Below, in pieces: positions 42,033 to 51,266 of a DNA stretch of 64,000 nucleotides. The notes below the pieces were generated by a model. The model was not told the DNA's origin. It saw only the letters and a list, made by a program, of their open reading frames with translations, and ran no database searches. The stretch lies in assembly GCA_017464345.1 (NCBI GenBank), contig JAFUAH010000006.1, positions 124,001 through 188,000 of the forward strand, in the 5' to 3' direction. Within the stretch, counting starts at the first letter, position 1. The number at the start of each line of letters is the position of its first letter. The position numbers and the translations under genes were made by a program. Source of the DNA: Bacteroidaceae bacterium (GTDB lineage Bacteria; Bacteroidota; Bacteroidia; Bacteroidales; Bacteroidaceae).

Positions 42033-42539
42033 ATGAAACCACAAGTCAGCATCATCATGGGCAGCACCAGCGACCTGCCCGTCATGGAGAAAGCAGCAAA
42101 GATTCTCGATGAAATGGGCATTTTCTTTGAGATGAATGCCCTGTCGGCCCATCGCACGCCACAGGAGGTGGAACAGTTTGCCAGCGAGGCTGAAGGGCGT
42201 GGCATCCGCGTCATCATTGCCGGTGCCGGCATGGCCGCCGCCCTGCCCGGCGTGATTGCCGCCCAGACCTCGTTGCCCGTCATCGGAGTCCCCATTAAGG
42301 GGATGCTCGACGGACTGGATGCCCTGCTCAGCATCGTGCAGATGCCTCCCGGCATTCCTGTGGCCACGGTGGGCGTGAATGCAGCCCAGAACGCAGGCCT
42401 CTTGGCCACCGAGATGCTTGCATTAGGTGACGAGGCCTTGGCCAAACGCCTGAAAAACTACAAGGCCAGTCTAAAAGAAAAAATAGTAAAGGCCAACGCC
42501 GAACTGGCTGCAATTAAATACGAACATAAGATAAACTAG
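42033..42539 (+). CDS. purE: N5-carboxyaminoimidazole ribonucleotide mutase
   Basis: A 168-residue PurE, which moves the carboxylate of N5-CAIR to C4 in purine synthesis. Hallmarks are IIMGSTSDLPVM at the N-terminus, NALSAHRTP with the substrate-contacting Ser-Ala-His, and IIAGAGMAAALPGVIAAQ. The enzyme assembles as an octamer in the cytoplasm. I start at the ATG at 42033 (MKPQVSIIMG); the open frame from 41970 reads through the hairpin repeats. The stop is followed at once by the 9-bp CTAG repeat and then ispG. Confidence 0.95.
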   Translation: MKPQVSIIMGSTSDLPVMEKAAKILDEMGIFFEMNALSAHRTPQEVEQFASEAEGRGIRVIIAGAGMAAALPGVIAAQTSLPVIGVPIKGMLDGLDALLSIVQMPPGIPVATVGVNAAQNAGLLATEMLALGDEALAKRLKNYKASLKEKIVKANAELAAIKYEHKIN

Positions 42540-42542
42540 GTC

Positions 42543-42614
42543 CTAGAAAGTCTAGCCCATCTAGCCCATCTAGCCCATCTAGTCAATCTAGCCTATCTAG
42601 CCAATCTAGAAAAT
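42543..42614 (+). repeat. 9-bp CTAG tandem repeat between purE and ispG
   Basis: Eight consecutive 9-bp units of form CTAGnnnnT, three of them exactly CTAGCCCAT. The same unit length and CTAG core occur inside the coding region at 61002-61064. Confidence 0.9.
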
Positions 42615-42641
42615 CCCTCTCCGGGGAAAAGACGAAATACT

Positions 42642-43793
42642 ATGCAAAGGAGAACAACCCACGAAGTGCGTGTCGGCAATATCGGCATCGGTGGACAGAA
42701 TCCAGTCCGCGTGCAGTCGATGTGCACCACCTCCACGATGGACACCGAAGGCTGTGTCCAACAGATATTGGCCATCGCCCGTGCCGGTGGCGAACTTGTC
42801 CGCCTGACCACCCAGGGCGTGCGTGAGGCCGAAAACCTCCGGGAGATACGTCGTCGGGTGCGCGAGGCCGGGTGTGACGTGCCGCTGGTGGCCGACGTAC
42901 ATTTCAATCCCCGTGTGGCCGAGGTAGCCGCCCTGTATTGCGAGAAGGTGCGCATCAACCCCGGCAACTATGTCGATGCCGCCCGACAGTTCAAGCACCT
43001 GGAATACACCGACGAGGAGTATCAGACCGAGCTCCGGAAGATTGAAGACCGTCTGGTGCCTTTCCTCCGAATCTGTCGCGAGCACCACACCGCCGTGCGC
43101 ATCGGCGTGAACCATGGCAGCCTCTCCGACCGCATCATGTCGCACTACGGTGACACACCCGAGGGCATCGTCGAGTCGTGCATGGAGTTCCTGCGCATCT
43201 GCATGAAGGAGCACTTTATGGATGTGGTGGTCAGCATCAAGGCCTCGAACACCGTCGTCATGGTGGAGAGTGTACGTCTCTTGGTCAAGGCGATGGATGC
43301 GGAGGGTATGACCTTCCCCCTGCACCTTGGCGTGACCGAGGCAGGTGAGGGCGAGGACGGGCGCATCAAGTCGGCCGTAGGCATCGGTGCCCTTCTGGTC
43401 GATGGCATTGGCGACACCATTCGCGTCTCCCTCTCCGAGCCCCCCGAGAACGAAATCCCCGTGGCCTACACGCTATTGCAGGCTGCCCGCCTGCGCTTCA
43501 CGAAAACAGAGTACATCAGTTGTCCGGGCTGTGGCCGCACGCTCTTCGACCTTCAGGGCACCATAGCCCGCGTAAAACAAGCCACCAGCCACTTCACGGG
43601 CCTAAAAATCGCCGTCATGGGTTGCATTGTGAACGGCCCCGGGGAAATGGCCGATGCCGACTATGGCTATGTCGGCGCCGCCCGTGGCAAGGTCAGTCTC
43701 TATCGCGGTAAGCAGTGTGTGGAAATGAACATCCCCGAGGCCGAGGCCGTCGATAAGTTAATAGAACTGATAAACAAGAATGAAAGCCTATGA
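42642..43793 (+). CDS. ispG: 4-hydroxy-3-methylbut-2-enyl diphosphate synthase, short form
   Basis: A 383-residue IspG (GcpE), the iron-sulfur enzyme converting MEcPP to HMBPP in the non-mevalonate isoprenoid pathway. The TIM-barrel part has GGQNPVRVQSM, ADVHFNP, KVRINPGN, IGVNHGSLSDR, SIKASNT and LHLGVTEAGEGEDGRIKSA. The [4Fe-4S] domain has CPGCGRT (Cys near 293 and 296) and GCIVNGPGE (Cys near 328 and the ligand Glu). Barrel sequence resembles the large three-domain IspG of Bacteroidetes and plants, yet the barrel joins the cluster domain directly (SEPPENEIPVAYTLLQ then YISCPGC) with no intervening domain, giving an E. coli-like length. purE lies upstream and cysS downstream on the same strand. 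Confidence 0.93.
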   Translation: MQRRTTHEVRVGNIGIGGQNPVRVQSMCTTSTMDTEGCVQQILAIARAGGELVRLTTQGVREAENLREIRRRVREAGCDVPLVADVHFNPRVAEVAALYCEKVRINPGNYVDAARQFKHLEYTDEEYQTELRKIEDRLVPFLRICREHHTAVRIGVNHGSLSDRIMSHYGDTPEGIVESCMEFLRICMKEHFMDVVVSIKASNTVVMVESVRLLVKAMDAEGMTFPLHLGVTEAGEGEDGRIKSAVGIGALLVDGIGDTIRVSLSEPPENEIPVAYTLLQAARLRFTKTEYISCPGCGRTLFDLQGTIARVKQATSHFTGLKIAVMGCIVNGPGEMADADYGYVGAARGKVSLYRGKQCVEMNIPEAEAVDKLIELINKNESL

Positions 43794-43799
43794 TATATT

Positions 43800-43931
43800 T
43801 TTAACCACAAATTGCACGAATTACACGAATTGGCTATGCCACAGTGTATCGCACGATACAAGTTGGTGTAATTCGCTATAAACAGTCATGCAAGAGGATA
43901 AATTCGTGTAGTTCGCGTAATTCGTGGTAAA
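43800..43931. repeat. Long imperfect inverted repeat of the CACGAATT type
   Basis: ACCACAAATTGCACGAATTA at 43804-43823 and onward is matched in inverted orientation by the block 43897-43931 (AATTCGTGTAGTTCGCGTAA and onward), giving about 30-bp arms around a loop of some 60 nt. CACGAATT and TTCGTG words are shared with the recombinase-element arms at 1371-1412 and 2841-2872. It fills the gap between ispG and cysS. Confidence 0.65.
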
Positions 43932-43963
43932 AAAAAATAATATAATTAAGTTAATTAAGTATT

Positions 43964-45466
43964 ATGAATAATCAACCGTTACTGATTTACAACACGCTCT
44001 CTCGCCAGAAAGAGCTATTCCGCCCCCTGCACGAAGGCAGAGTAGGCATGTACGTCTGCGGCCCCACGGTCTATGGTGATGCCCATCTGGGTCATGCCCG
44101 TCCCGCCATCACCTTCGACCTCCTGTTCCGCTACCTCCAGCATCTGGGCTATCGGGTGCGCTACGTCCGCAACATCACCGACGTGGGCCACTTGGAGCAC
44201 GATGCCGACGAGGGCGAGGACAAGATTGCCAAAAAGGCCCGCCTCGAACAATTGGAACCCATGGAGGTGGCCCAGTACTACACCAATCGCTTCCACGAGG
44301 CCATGACGGCCCTCAACTGTCTGCCCCCCAGCATCGAGCCCCATGCCACGGGCCACATCATCGAACAGCAGCAACTGGTGCAGGAAATCCTCGACCATGG
44401 TTATGCATACGAGTCCAACGGCTCCATTTACTTCGATGTGGAGAAGTACGACAAAGCACACCACTATGGCATCCTCTCTGGCCGCTCTCTGGAGAACATC
44501 AAGGATGCCAGTCGCGAACTGGCGGGTGTGGGTGAAAAGCGCAACCAGGCCGACTTTGCCCTCTGGAAGGCGGCACAGCCCGAGCACATCATGCGTTGGC
44601 CCTCGCCCTGGAGCGACGGTTTCCCCGGCTGGCACTGCGAGTGCACAGCCATGGGGCGCAAGTATCTGGGTGACCACTTCGACATCCACGGAGGCGGACT
44701 CGACCTCGTCTTTCCCCACCACGAGTGCGAGATAGCACAGGCCGTGGCCAGTCAGGGTGACCAGATGGTGCGCTACTGGATGCACAACAACATGATTACC
44801 ATCGACGGCAAGAAGATGGGCAAGTCTTACAACAACTTCATCACCCTGCCCCAGTTCTTCGCAGGCGACCATCCCCTGCTCTCGCAGCCCTATTCGCCCA
44901 TGACCATCCGCTTCTTCATCCTCCAGGCCCACTACCGCTCCACCGTTGATTTCTCCAACGAAGCCCTCCAGGCCGCAGAGAAGGGACTGGCCCGACTGAT
45001 GGACGGCTGGAAACTGCTCCAGCGCCTGCAGGACGGCCAGAAGACAAAGGGTGCTCCACAGGTCAGCGCCGAAGAGGTTACGACGTTATCGCAGCGCTGC
45101 TACGATGCCATGAACGACGACCTCAACTCCCCGATGGTCATTTCGGCCCTGTTCGATGCCTGTCGCCTTATCAATACCGTCAATGACCATAAGGCCTCGA
45201 TTACAGCCGAGGTAGCCCAGCAGTTGCGCGACGTGTTCCATACCTTCGCCTTCAGCATCCTGGGCCTTACCGAAGCTTCCGGCACCAGCAACAAGGCCCG
45301 TGAGGAGGCATTCGGCAAGGTGGTGGATATGATGCTCGAGCAGCGCAGTCAGGCTAAGGCCGAAAAGAACTGGGCCCTCAGCGACAAAATACGCGACGAT
45401 CTCCAGGCCCTCGGCTTTGAAGTCAAGGACACCAAGGACGGCTACGCCTGGTCGCTGAACGTCTGA
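43964..45466 (+). CDS. cysS: Cysteine--tRNA ligase
   Basis: A 500-residue class I aminoacyl-tRNA synthetase. Motifs in order: [19 protein letters not shown] with the first zinc Cys and the HIGH-type [17 protein letters not shown] with the second zinc Cys, [14 protein letters not shown] with the zinc His and Glu, and KKMGKSYNN as the KMSKS loop near residue 284. A helical anticodon-binding domain and a short C-terminal domain ([14 protein letters not shown]) end the protein. Length is normal for the family. It charges tRNA-Cys in the cytoplasm. The gene is single-copy in the window and followed by a 354-bp gene-poor stretch. Confidence 0.96.
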   Translation: MNNQPLLIYNTLSRQKELFRPLHEGRVGMYVCGPTVYGDAHLGHARPAITFDLLFRYLQHLGYRVRYVRNITDVGHLEHDADEGEDKIAKKARLEQLEPMEVAQYYTNRFHEAMTALNCLPPSIEPHATGHIIEQQQLVQEILDHGYAYESNGSIYFDVEKYDKAHHYGILSGRSLENIKDASRELAGVGEKRNQADFALWKAAQPEHIMRWPSPWSDGFPGWHCECTAMGRKYLGDHFDIHGGGLDLVFPHHECEIAQAVASQGDQMVRYWMHNNMITIDGKKMGKSYNNFITLPQFFAGDHPLLSQPYSPMTIRFFILQAHYRSTVDFSNEALQAAEKGLARLMDGWKLLQRLQDGQKTKGAPQVSAEEVTTLSQRCYDAMNDDLNSPMVISALFDACRLINTVNDHKASITAEVAQQLRDVFHTFAFSILGLTEASGTSNKAREEAFGKVVDMMLEQRSQAKAEKNWALSDKIRDDLQALGFEVKDTKDGYAWSLNV

Positions 45467-45541
45467 CTCCTTCTGTATAACAAGCAACCGGATTTATTCG
45501 TGGCTTGTAGTGTGATTTTTCTTTATTTTATAAAAAGTGTC

Positions 45542-45549
45542 TATCTTTG
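45542..45549 (+). promoter_or_regulatory. -7 box upstream of a short leader transcript
   Basis: TATCTTTG is a perfect -7 consensus. No clear TTTG lies at the -33 distance. It precedes a short frame with a good ribosome-binding site and a hairpin terminator, so a transcript of about 180 nt is suggested. Confidence 0.55.
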
Positions 45550-45599
45550 TAAAGTGAAATTTATAAAAGAAAGCAAAAACAGAATAAAAGGAGCAGATT

Positions 45600-45656
45600 A
45601 TGGCCATAAGTAGGGATGTCATCAGACAGTACATCGTAAGTAAACAAAGGGATTGA
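45600..45656 (+). CDS. Possible 18-residue leader peptide or small protein
   Basis: ATG at 45600 opens an 18-codon frame (MAISRDVIRQYIVSKQRD) closed by TGA. It is preceded by AAAAGGAG at a good spacing, a strong Shine-Dalgarno site that is uncommon among the genes here. A -7 box lies 50 bp upstream and a hairpin terminator 45 bp downstream. I do not recognise the peptide. It could be the leader of an attenuator for the 45.8-kb gene, a free small protein, or a remnant of a longer gene. Confidence 0.35.
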   Translation: MAISRDVIRQYIVSKQRD

Positions 45657-45700
45657 ATTTATTCATATCATAGGCGTAATATTGGGCTAAATATTGGACT

Positions 45701-45735
45701 AAAAAGGGTACTTACAGCAAAAAGGACCCTTTTTT
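45701..45735 (+). terminator. Rho-independent terminator-like hairpin
   Basis: AAAAAGGGT (45701-45709) pairs with ACCCTTTTT (45726-45734) around a 16-nt loop, and the T-run TTTTTT overlaps the 3' arm. It lies 86 bp before the ATG of the 45.8-kb gene, so readthrough could control that gene. Confidence 0.65.
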
Positions 45736-45820
45736 CTTGCCTTTTTCCCTAAATTAAGGTAATTTTACGCCGCTTTTATACCAAAAGACGAACTTTTTAA
45801 CTTAAATAACTAACTTAAAC

Positions 45821-48800
45821 ATGAAACGAAAACTACTTTTCGCGATGCTATGCATCGTGAGTGTCCTTGGATTGAGGGCACAATTGACCGACGGTACAGT
45901 GTACTGGATTCAGGACACAAGTACTGGCGAATTTCTTAGTCAGGGTGCCGATTGGGGTACTCAAGTCGCAGTAAAACCCGTTGGTGGTCTAGGCTTAGAG
46001 GCGGTCTATGTCTCTGAAGGCAAGTATAAATTAAAGAACATCATGTGGAACAAAGTCAACTCTGCAGACCGTGGCTTACGTGGTGGCGACGGCTATCTGG
46101 ATCAAGCACCGACTGAACTCGAATTAATAGCATCAGGTGACGGCTATTTGATTAAAAACCATTTAGGATACTACCTAGCCAATAATCAGTCAGCTAATGC
46201 CTACGGAGTGAAGCCAAGAGGTTTTGTAGAAACAGCAAGTGAGGCCACAGTCTGGAAGTTTCTTACCAAAACAGAATATGATGCGGCTATTCAGGCATAT
46301 AAGGATAGCAAAGCTGTAAATTTTGCCTCAACGCTGGGTTATACTGTTGCTGGTGCTTCTGATCTGGAGTCACTTATCACGAATCCGGATCAATTCATAT
46401 CCAAGGATATGACTTCCAGTATCAGTAACCCTACACTGAGTAGTGCATGGACAGATTGGACACACGGTAAACCTAACCAGCGGGCTGAAGGTGCGGGTAT
46501 TGGCAGTGGTTGCGCTGAGTTCTGGAATGGATGTGGTTATGCTACACAAACAGTGTCTGGCCTGCCTAATGGTTTATATAGAGTTGATTTTGTAGGTACG
46601 TTCCGTCCACAAAATAAAGACGAAGCATTGAGATTGACTTCGGAAAATACAAGTAGCCCAGCTTTTGTGTCGGCCAATGAAACTAGTGTAGAGTTTCTAC
46701 ACTGGATAGATGTTGCGGCGCAAGCAAATGGCCGTTCTGGGATTGTAAAGCCTGCTTATAATAATACCCTATACACTTATGTGACAGATGGAACATTAAA
46801 AATTACAGTTGTTCAGGATGTGTGGTTTGATAAGAACATGTGGTGTCCTTTTGGACAATTCACGCTTACTTATTATTCAGATCAAGTGACCGACGAGGAA
46901 GCAAGTGCCTTGCTCGCTACCATTCCTACAGCCAAGATGAGCGATGCCACACAGGAAGCACTGAATGATGCAAAGGATGCCTTTGAGGCAAATAAAACTA
47001 TTGCCAATTATAATGCTTTGTCGGCAGCGATTGATGCTGCTAAGGTTTCCATTGCCGAATATGCCATCATTGCCAGCGGCACCGTTCCTACGAATACAGA
47101 TGCCGGTTGGGCAGTTTCGACTACCAATGGTACTCTGGCTTGCAACACATGGTCTACCGAAGGTAATAGCGACGGTTCGGGCATGACCACGCCGTTCATT
47201 CAGGATTGGGTGGCCTCTGGTACGCCCCTTGCTGGTGGCAATGCCGGTGGCAAACTCTACTACACGTTCACCGACCTTACTCCTGGCGAGACATACGTGG
47301 TGACGGCCTTGGTTCGTGCCTTTAATGAATCTGGCACTGGTGTGGCTGGTGCTACCTACTTTGTCGGCAGCAACTCCAAGAGTCTGGAAACCTTTGGTGC
47401 TGCTTGCACGGGCGACTATGCCGCAAAGGGCAAGTTTGCCACGCTCAGTTGCGCTGGAACAGTAGATTCCAATGGCCAGTTGCAGTTCGGTATTGAACTC
47501 GACGACGACTCTCCCGTAAACTGGGTGGCCATTAAGAATGTCACTATTGCCACAGGCACAGGCGACGTGCCCACAGCCATTACGATGAGTCAGACCTCCG
47601 CAACCCTGACGACGGGTTCGACTATTGCCTTGACGACAACCATCACTCCCTCGACGTCTGACGACAAGACCACGCTCTGGACTTCCAGTGACCCCACCGT
47701 TGCTACCGTTTCGGGTGGTACCGTTGTGGCCTTGAAGGCAGGTACTGCCACCATCACTGCCACAGCATACGCCGGTGACGACGTTACGGCCACTTGCATC
47801 GTTACCGTAGCAGATGCTGCCGCTCCCACCTATTACACTACCACCATTGCAGCCGAAGACTACTATATCGTAAATGCCGCTACGGGTAAGTATCTCGGAG
47901 GCGGAAATGCGTGGGGCACACAGGCTTCGCTCATCGAGCATGGTATTCCCTTTGGTGCTACGGTCGGAGAAGGCGTTTATACGCTCGATTCCTATACCTA
48001 TAATAATGCGACCGAGCACTTCCTTAGCGGTACATACGTGGATGGCGCAAGCACCAACCTCTATATTACGGCTCTTGGCAGTGGCAAGTACAGCATCTCC
48101 ACAGCCGATGGTTCCGCATTCCTGACTGCAACCGCAGGTTCTACCGTTGTTGCCAACACCGCAGCAAATGCCACAAGTTCACTGGCTCAGTGGTACTTCC
48201 TCTCGAAGAAAGACCGCGACAAGGCTTTGGCAGCCGCCACGGCCCTGAATCCAGCCGATGCTACCTACTATATCAAGCAGGCCAATATCAGCCGCAACCG
48301 CTCGGCTGGTGCACTTAATGTAAATGCCTGGAGCCAGTATAATGTGGAGGGTACGCAAGATAACAGCAATTTTGCCGGACAGGTCTATAATGCAGCCGTC
48401 GATAACTACCAGACGATAGAGAACATTCCCAACGGCACCTACACCGTTACGGTTCAGGCCTTCACCAGTGGAACGGATGTCAAGTTCTATGCCAATGACC
48501 AGAAGGTGGCCGTACGTAACAACGACAGCGGTGTAGGCTCTTGCTCTGGTGCAGCAGCATTGTTCGCTCAGAAACTGTATCCCAACACTGTTACGGTAAC
48601 GGTAACCAACCGTACGCTGAAGATTGGTTTCGAGGGCGACTGCTCTAGTGCTAAGTGGCTTTGCTACGACGACTTCGAACTTTACATGACCGGCTACACA
48701 GCCAACACGGGCGTATCGGCCTCTATCGACAAGGACGAGTTCCAGATTGGCGAGACCGCAACCATCACGGCTGCCACTGTTCCTGCCACGGCTTCCTTCA

Positions 48801-50911
48801 ACGCTCTGACCTACACCTCCAGCAACGAGGCCATTGCCACTGTCGATGCAAACGGTGTCGTGACGGGTGTTGCAGAGGGTGATGCCACCATCACCATTAC
48901 AGCCAATGAAATGGAGAACTTCAGCACGACTGTGGATGTGACGGTAACGGTTATTCCTCCCACAGCCATTGCACTCTCTGAGACTACGCTTGACCTGGAC
49001 AAGGAGACTACCAGTGCTACGCTGACCGTTTCCCCGACTCCTGCCAATGCCACTCCTGCTGTTACGTGGACTTCCAGTGACCCCAGTGTTGCTACGGTTG
49101 CCGCTGGCGTTGTGACGGCTGTCAGCACGGGTTCCGCCACCATCACCGCCACCAGCGTGGTTGATGCCGGGATTACTGCCACTTGCGAAGTCACCGTAAC
49201 TTTCCCCGAATCGGAATATCCTGCCAGTTACTATGTGAACGACGGTGCAACCCGTACCATAACAACCTTGGGCGAGAACCTCATCAAGAATGGTTCGTTC
49301 GAGTATCCCAACGCCGTTTATGGCTGGAAGACTGTCGGCTACACCACCGATGCTGTTGCCAGCAACTTTACTGTCAACGCTACAGGCGGTGTAAATGATG
49401 GTGCCTATATTACCACAAACGGTGCTGGCGTTGGTTCTGATAAGACCCTCCGTCGTGCTATACCTGTTGAAATAGGTAAGAAATACTACTTCTGCGTCTA
49501 TACCAGCGGTAAGGCTCCTTCGTCTGGCAACTTCCAGTACAATGCCCTCTTCAAGATGTCCGATGCTGTCACAGAATCTGGAACCATCAAGCAATTTGAG
49601 TGGCCGCAGGGAGCAGAGAAGACTACAACTGAGTGGTCTAAGACCGAATGCACCTTTACAGCAGAAACTCCGTACGTAGGTGTCCGCATGGGGTGGAACT
49701 CCTCGACGAGTTTCGATAACTTCGTACTTGCAGAGGTAGAAGAAACGACTGTAGGTAACGTTCAGTATGCACTGGATGCCATCCCGACGGCCAACATCGG
49801 CACGGGTGCCTTCCAGTACTCGCAGGATGCCATCGACGCTGCCGGGGCTCTCGTACAGGGTACGGCTACTGTAGAAGATGTGGAGGATGCCTACGAAGCC
49901 GTGACTACAATAAATGCTCCTGAGGACGGCCAGTTGTTCAATGTAGTTCTGACCTATGCCGGATGGACTTACGACAACAAGGCCCTTACCTATTTGGCAA
50001 ATGACCGTAACGATATGGGTAACTACAACATCCAATACAAGGAGGCTGCTAACCAGAACCTGGCACAGGCATTCACGTTCACTAAGGTATCTGGTAATAA
50101 TTACAAGATGTCGCAGATTGATGCTGACGGCAATGCCCGTTACGTCTGCACAGGTGTCCCCTATAGCGGAAATACGGCCCAGATTCGTACAACGACGGAT
50201 GCTTCCAAGGCTTTGTCCGTAACTGTAATTCCGACTGCTACAGAAGGAGTCTATAACCTGCGCAATACAGAGGCTAACCAGTATATCGGCTCTCAGGATG
50301 CGGGCATGTACACAGTGAACAGTCACATCAACTTCCACATCGTGGAGACCACGAAGCCCTCTATCGAAATCAATACCACCGCTGCAGGCTGGGGCACCGT
50401 GATGCTGCCCTTCGCCGTGGATGCACTGCCCGAGGGCGTGAAGGCCTACACTTGCGCCGCCGTCAATGAGGCCACCAGTCGCGTGGCGATGGAAGAAGTG
50501 ACAGCACTCGAGGCTAACAAACCCTACATCATCGAAGGCTCCTGGAACGAGACGCTGACTGGCGATGCTCAAGGCACAGCTCTCACCTACACCGAAGGCT
50601 ATCTGACGGGTGTCTATGCCAACCAGGCAGCCCCCGTAGGCAGCTACGTGATGCAGAAGCAGGGTGGGAAGGTTGCCTTCTATATCGTAGAGGATGGTCA
50701 TCAGCCTACTGTGAAGACCAACCGCGCCTATCTGACCGTTCCTGCTGGCATGAGCGTGAAGGCTTTCTTCTTGGACGATGATGCTACGGGCATCAATGGC
50801 GTGGAGATGATTAACACTGACGAGGTCATTTACAACATGGCCGGACAGCGTGTCAGCAAGGCCACCCGTGGTGTCTACATCATTAATGGCAAGAAAGTGT
50901 TAGTAAAATAA
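45821..50911 (+). CDS. Large T9SS-secreted protein with lectin-like and Big_2 domains
   Basis: 1,696 residues. Signal MKRKLLFAMLCIVSVLGLRA. Two diverged copies of a block follow (about residues 20-350 and 670-960): a ricin/lid-like part (GTVYWIQDTSTGEFLSQGAD and the later EDYYIVNAATGKYLGGGNAW) and a sandwich part with LPNGLYRV or IPNGTYTV. Bacterial Ig-like group 2 domains are clear (SDDKTTLWTSSDPTVATVSG near residue 610; two more at about 965-1125, with TSSNEAIATVDANGVVTG and TWTSSDPSVATV). A further sandwich (NLIKNGSFEYP) precedes the AAGWGTVMLPF region and the T9SS tail (VIYNMAGQRV then GVYIINGKKVLVK). No catalytic motif is seen, so a glycan-binding or adhesive role is likely. The first 1.1 kb is visibly more AT-rich than the rest, suggesting a mosaic. 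Confidence 0.85.
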   Translation: MKRKLLFAMLCIVSVLGLRAQLTDGTVYWIQDTSTGEFLSQGADWGTQVAVKPVGGLGLEAVYVSEGKYKLKNIMWNKVNSADRGLRGGDGYLDQAPTELELIASGDGYLIKNHLGYYLANNQSANAYGVKPRGFVETASEATVWKFLTKTEYDAAIQAYKDSKAVNFASTLGYTVAGASDLESLITNPDQFISKDMTSSISNPTLSSAWTDWTHGKPNQRAEGAGIGSGCAEFWNGCGYATQTVSGLPNGLYRVDFVGTFRPQNKDEALRLTSENTSSPAFVSANETSVEFLHWIDVAAQANGRSGIVKPAYNNTLYTYVTDGTLKITVVQDVWFDKNMWCPFGQFTLTYYSDQVTDEEASALLATIPTAKMSDATQEALNDAKDAFEANKTIANYNALSAAIDAAKVSIAEYAIIASGTVPTNTDAGWAVSTTNGTLACNTWSTEGNSDGSGMTTPFIQDWVASGTPLAGGNAGGKLYYTFTDLTPGETYVVTALVRAFNESGTGVAGATYFVGSNSKSLETFGAACTGDYAAKGKFATLSCAGTVDSNGQLQFGIELDDDSPVNWVAIKNVTIATGTGDVPTAITMSQTSATLTTGSTIALTTTITPSTSDDKTTLWTSSDPTVATVSGGTVVALKAGTATITATAYAGDDVTATCIVTVADAAAPTYYTTTIAAEDYYIVNAATGKYLGGGNAWGTQASLIEHGIPFGATVGEGVYTLDSYTYNNATEHFLSGTYVDGASTNLYITALGSGKYSISTADGSAFLTATAGSTVVANTAANATSSLAQWYFLSKKDRDKALAAATALNPADATYYIKQANISRNRSAGALNVNAWSQYNVEGTQDNSNFAGQVYNAAVDNYQTIENIPNGTYTVTVQAFTSGTDVKFYANDQKVAVRNNDSGVGSCSGAAALFAQKLYPNTVTVTVTNRTLKIGFEGDCSSAKWLCYDDFELYMTGYTANTGVSASIDKDEFQIGETATITAATVPATASFNALTYTSSNEAIATVDANGVVTGVAEGDATITITANEMENFSTTVDVTVTVIPPTAIALSETTLDLDKETTSATLTVSPTPANATPAVTWTSSDPSVATVAAGVVTAVSTGSATITATSVVDAGITATCEVTVTFPESEYPASYYVNDGATRTITTLGENLIKNGSFEYPNAVYGWKTVGYTTDAVASNFTVNATGGVNDGAYITTNGAGVGSDKTLRRAIPVEIGKKYYFCVYTSGKAPSSGNFQYNALFKMSDAVTESGTIKQFEWPQGAEKTTTEWSKTECTFTAETPYVGVRMGWNSSTSFDNFVLAEVEETTVGNVQYALDAIPTANIGTGAFQYSQDAIDAAGALVQGTATVEDVEDAYEAVTTINAPEDGQLFNVVLTYAGWTYDNKALTYLANDRNDMGNYNIQYKEAANQNLAQAFTFTKVSGNNYKMSQIDADGNARYVCTGVPYSGNTAQIRTTTDASKALSVTVIPTATEGVYNLRNTEANQYIGSQDAGMYTVNSHINFHIVETTKPSIEINTTAAGWGTVMLPFAVDALPEGVKAYTCAAVNEATSRVAMEEVTALEANKPYIIEGSWNETLTGDAQGTALTYTEGYLTGVYANQAAPVGSYVMQKQGGKVAFYIVEDGHQPTVKTNRAYLTVPAGMSVKAFFLDDDATGINGVEMINTDEVIYNMAGQRVSKATRGVYIINGKKVLVK

Positions 50912-50952
50912 GTATTCATATGAAGTGAATCACAAATAATAAGAGAAAGTAT

Positions 50953-51153
50953 ATGAAAAAGACATATATTGCCCCCACCGTAGACGTTACGGAAATCCTC
51001 ATGACCCAGATGTTGCTGGAGACCAGTGGCGTGGAATTCTCTGACACGACCCCGGCCGATGAGGAGGAAGAGGTTCTGACCAAGGAAGAGAAAGGTGAAT
51101 TCCTCTGGGAAGAAGAGGAAGAGGTCGTTCCCAGCGACAATTACTGGGAATAG
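50953..51153 (+). CDS. Small acidic protein of the MKKTYIAP type
   Basis: 66 residues, starting MKKTYIAPTVDVTEILMTQM and continuing LLETSGVEFSDT, then strongly acidic with two Glu runs (ADEEEE and WEEEEEVV) and ending DNYWE. Small proteins beginning MKK-x-Y-x-x-P with a later M-L-x-x-S-G are frequent in Prevotella and Bacteroides, with unknown function, as far as I recall. There is no signal peptide or membrane segment. The conserved basic start, a hydrophobic helix and an acidic tail would suit a precursor peptide or a small regulator of the preceding gene, from which it is 41 bp away; both are inference. A strong terminator follows 35 bp after the stop. Confidence 0.7.
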   Translation: MKKTYIAPTVDVTEILMTQMLLETSGVEFSDTTPADEEEEVLTKEEKGEFLWEEEEEVVPSDNYWE

Positions 51154-51187
51154 CCCGCGCGATTCCATACGAATCCACCATACAATG

Positions 51188-51229
51188 AAATCCGGGGATG
51201 CACCATGCAAGCGGTGCGTCCCCGGATTT
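51188..51229 (+). terminator. Strong Rho-independent terminator
   Basis: AAATCCGGGGATGCACC (51188-51204) pairs with GGTGCGTCCCCGGATTT (51213-51229), 17 bp with one G-T wobble and an 8-nt loop, followed by a T-run. It ends the unit containing the 1,696-residue protein and the small acidic protein. Confidence 0.9.
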
Positions 51230-51266
51230 TTTTCTATGCTTATTTTCTTAATTCAAATTTTATTAT

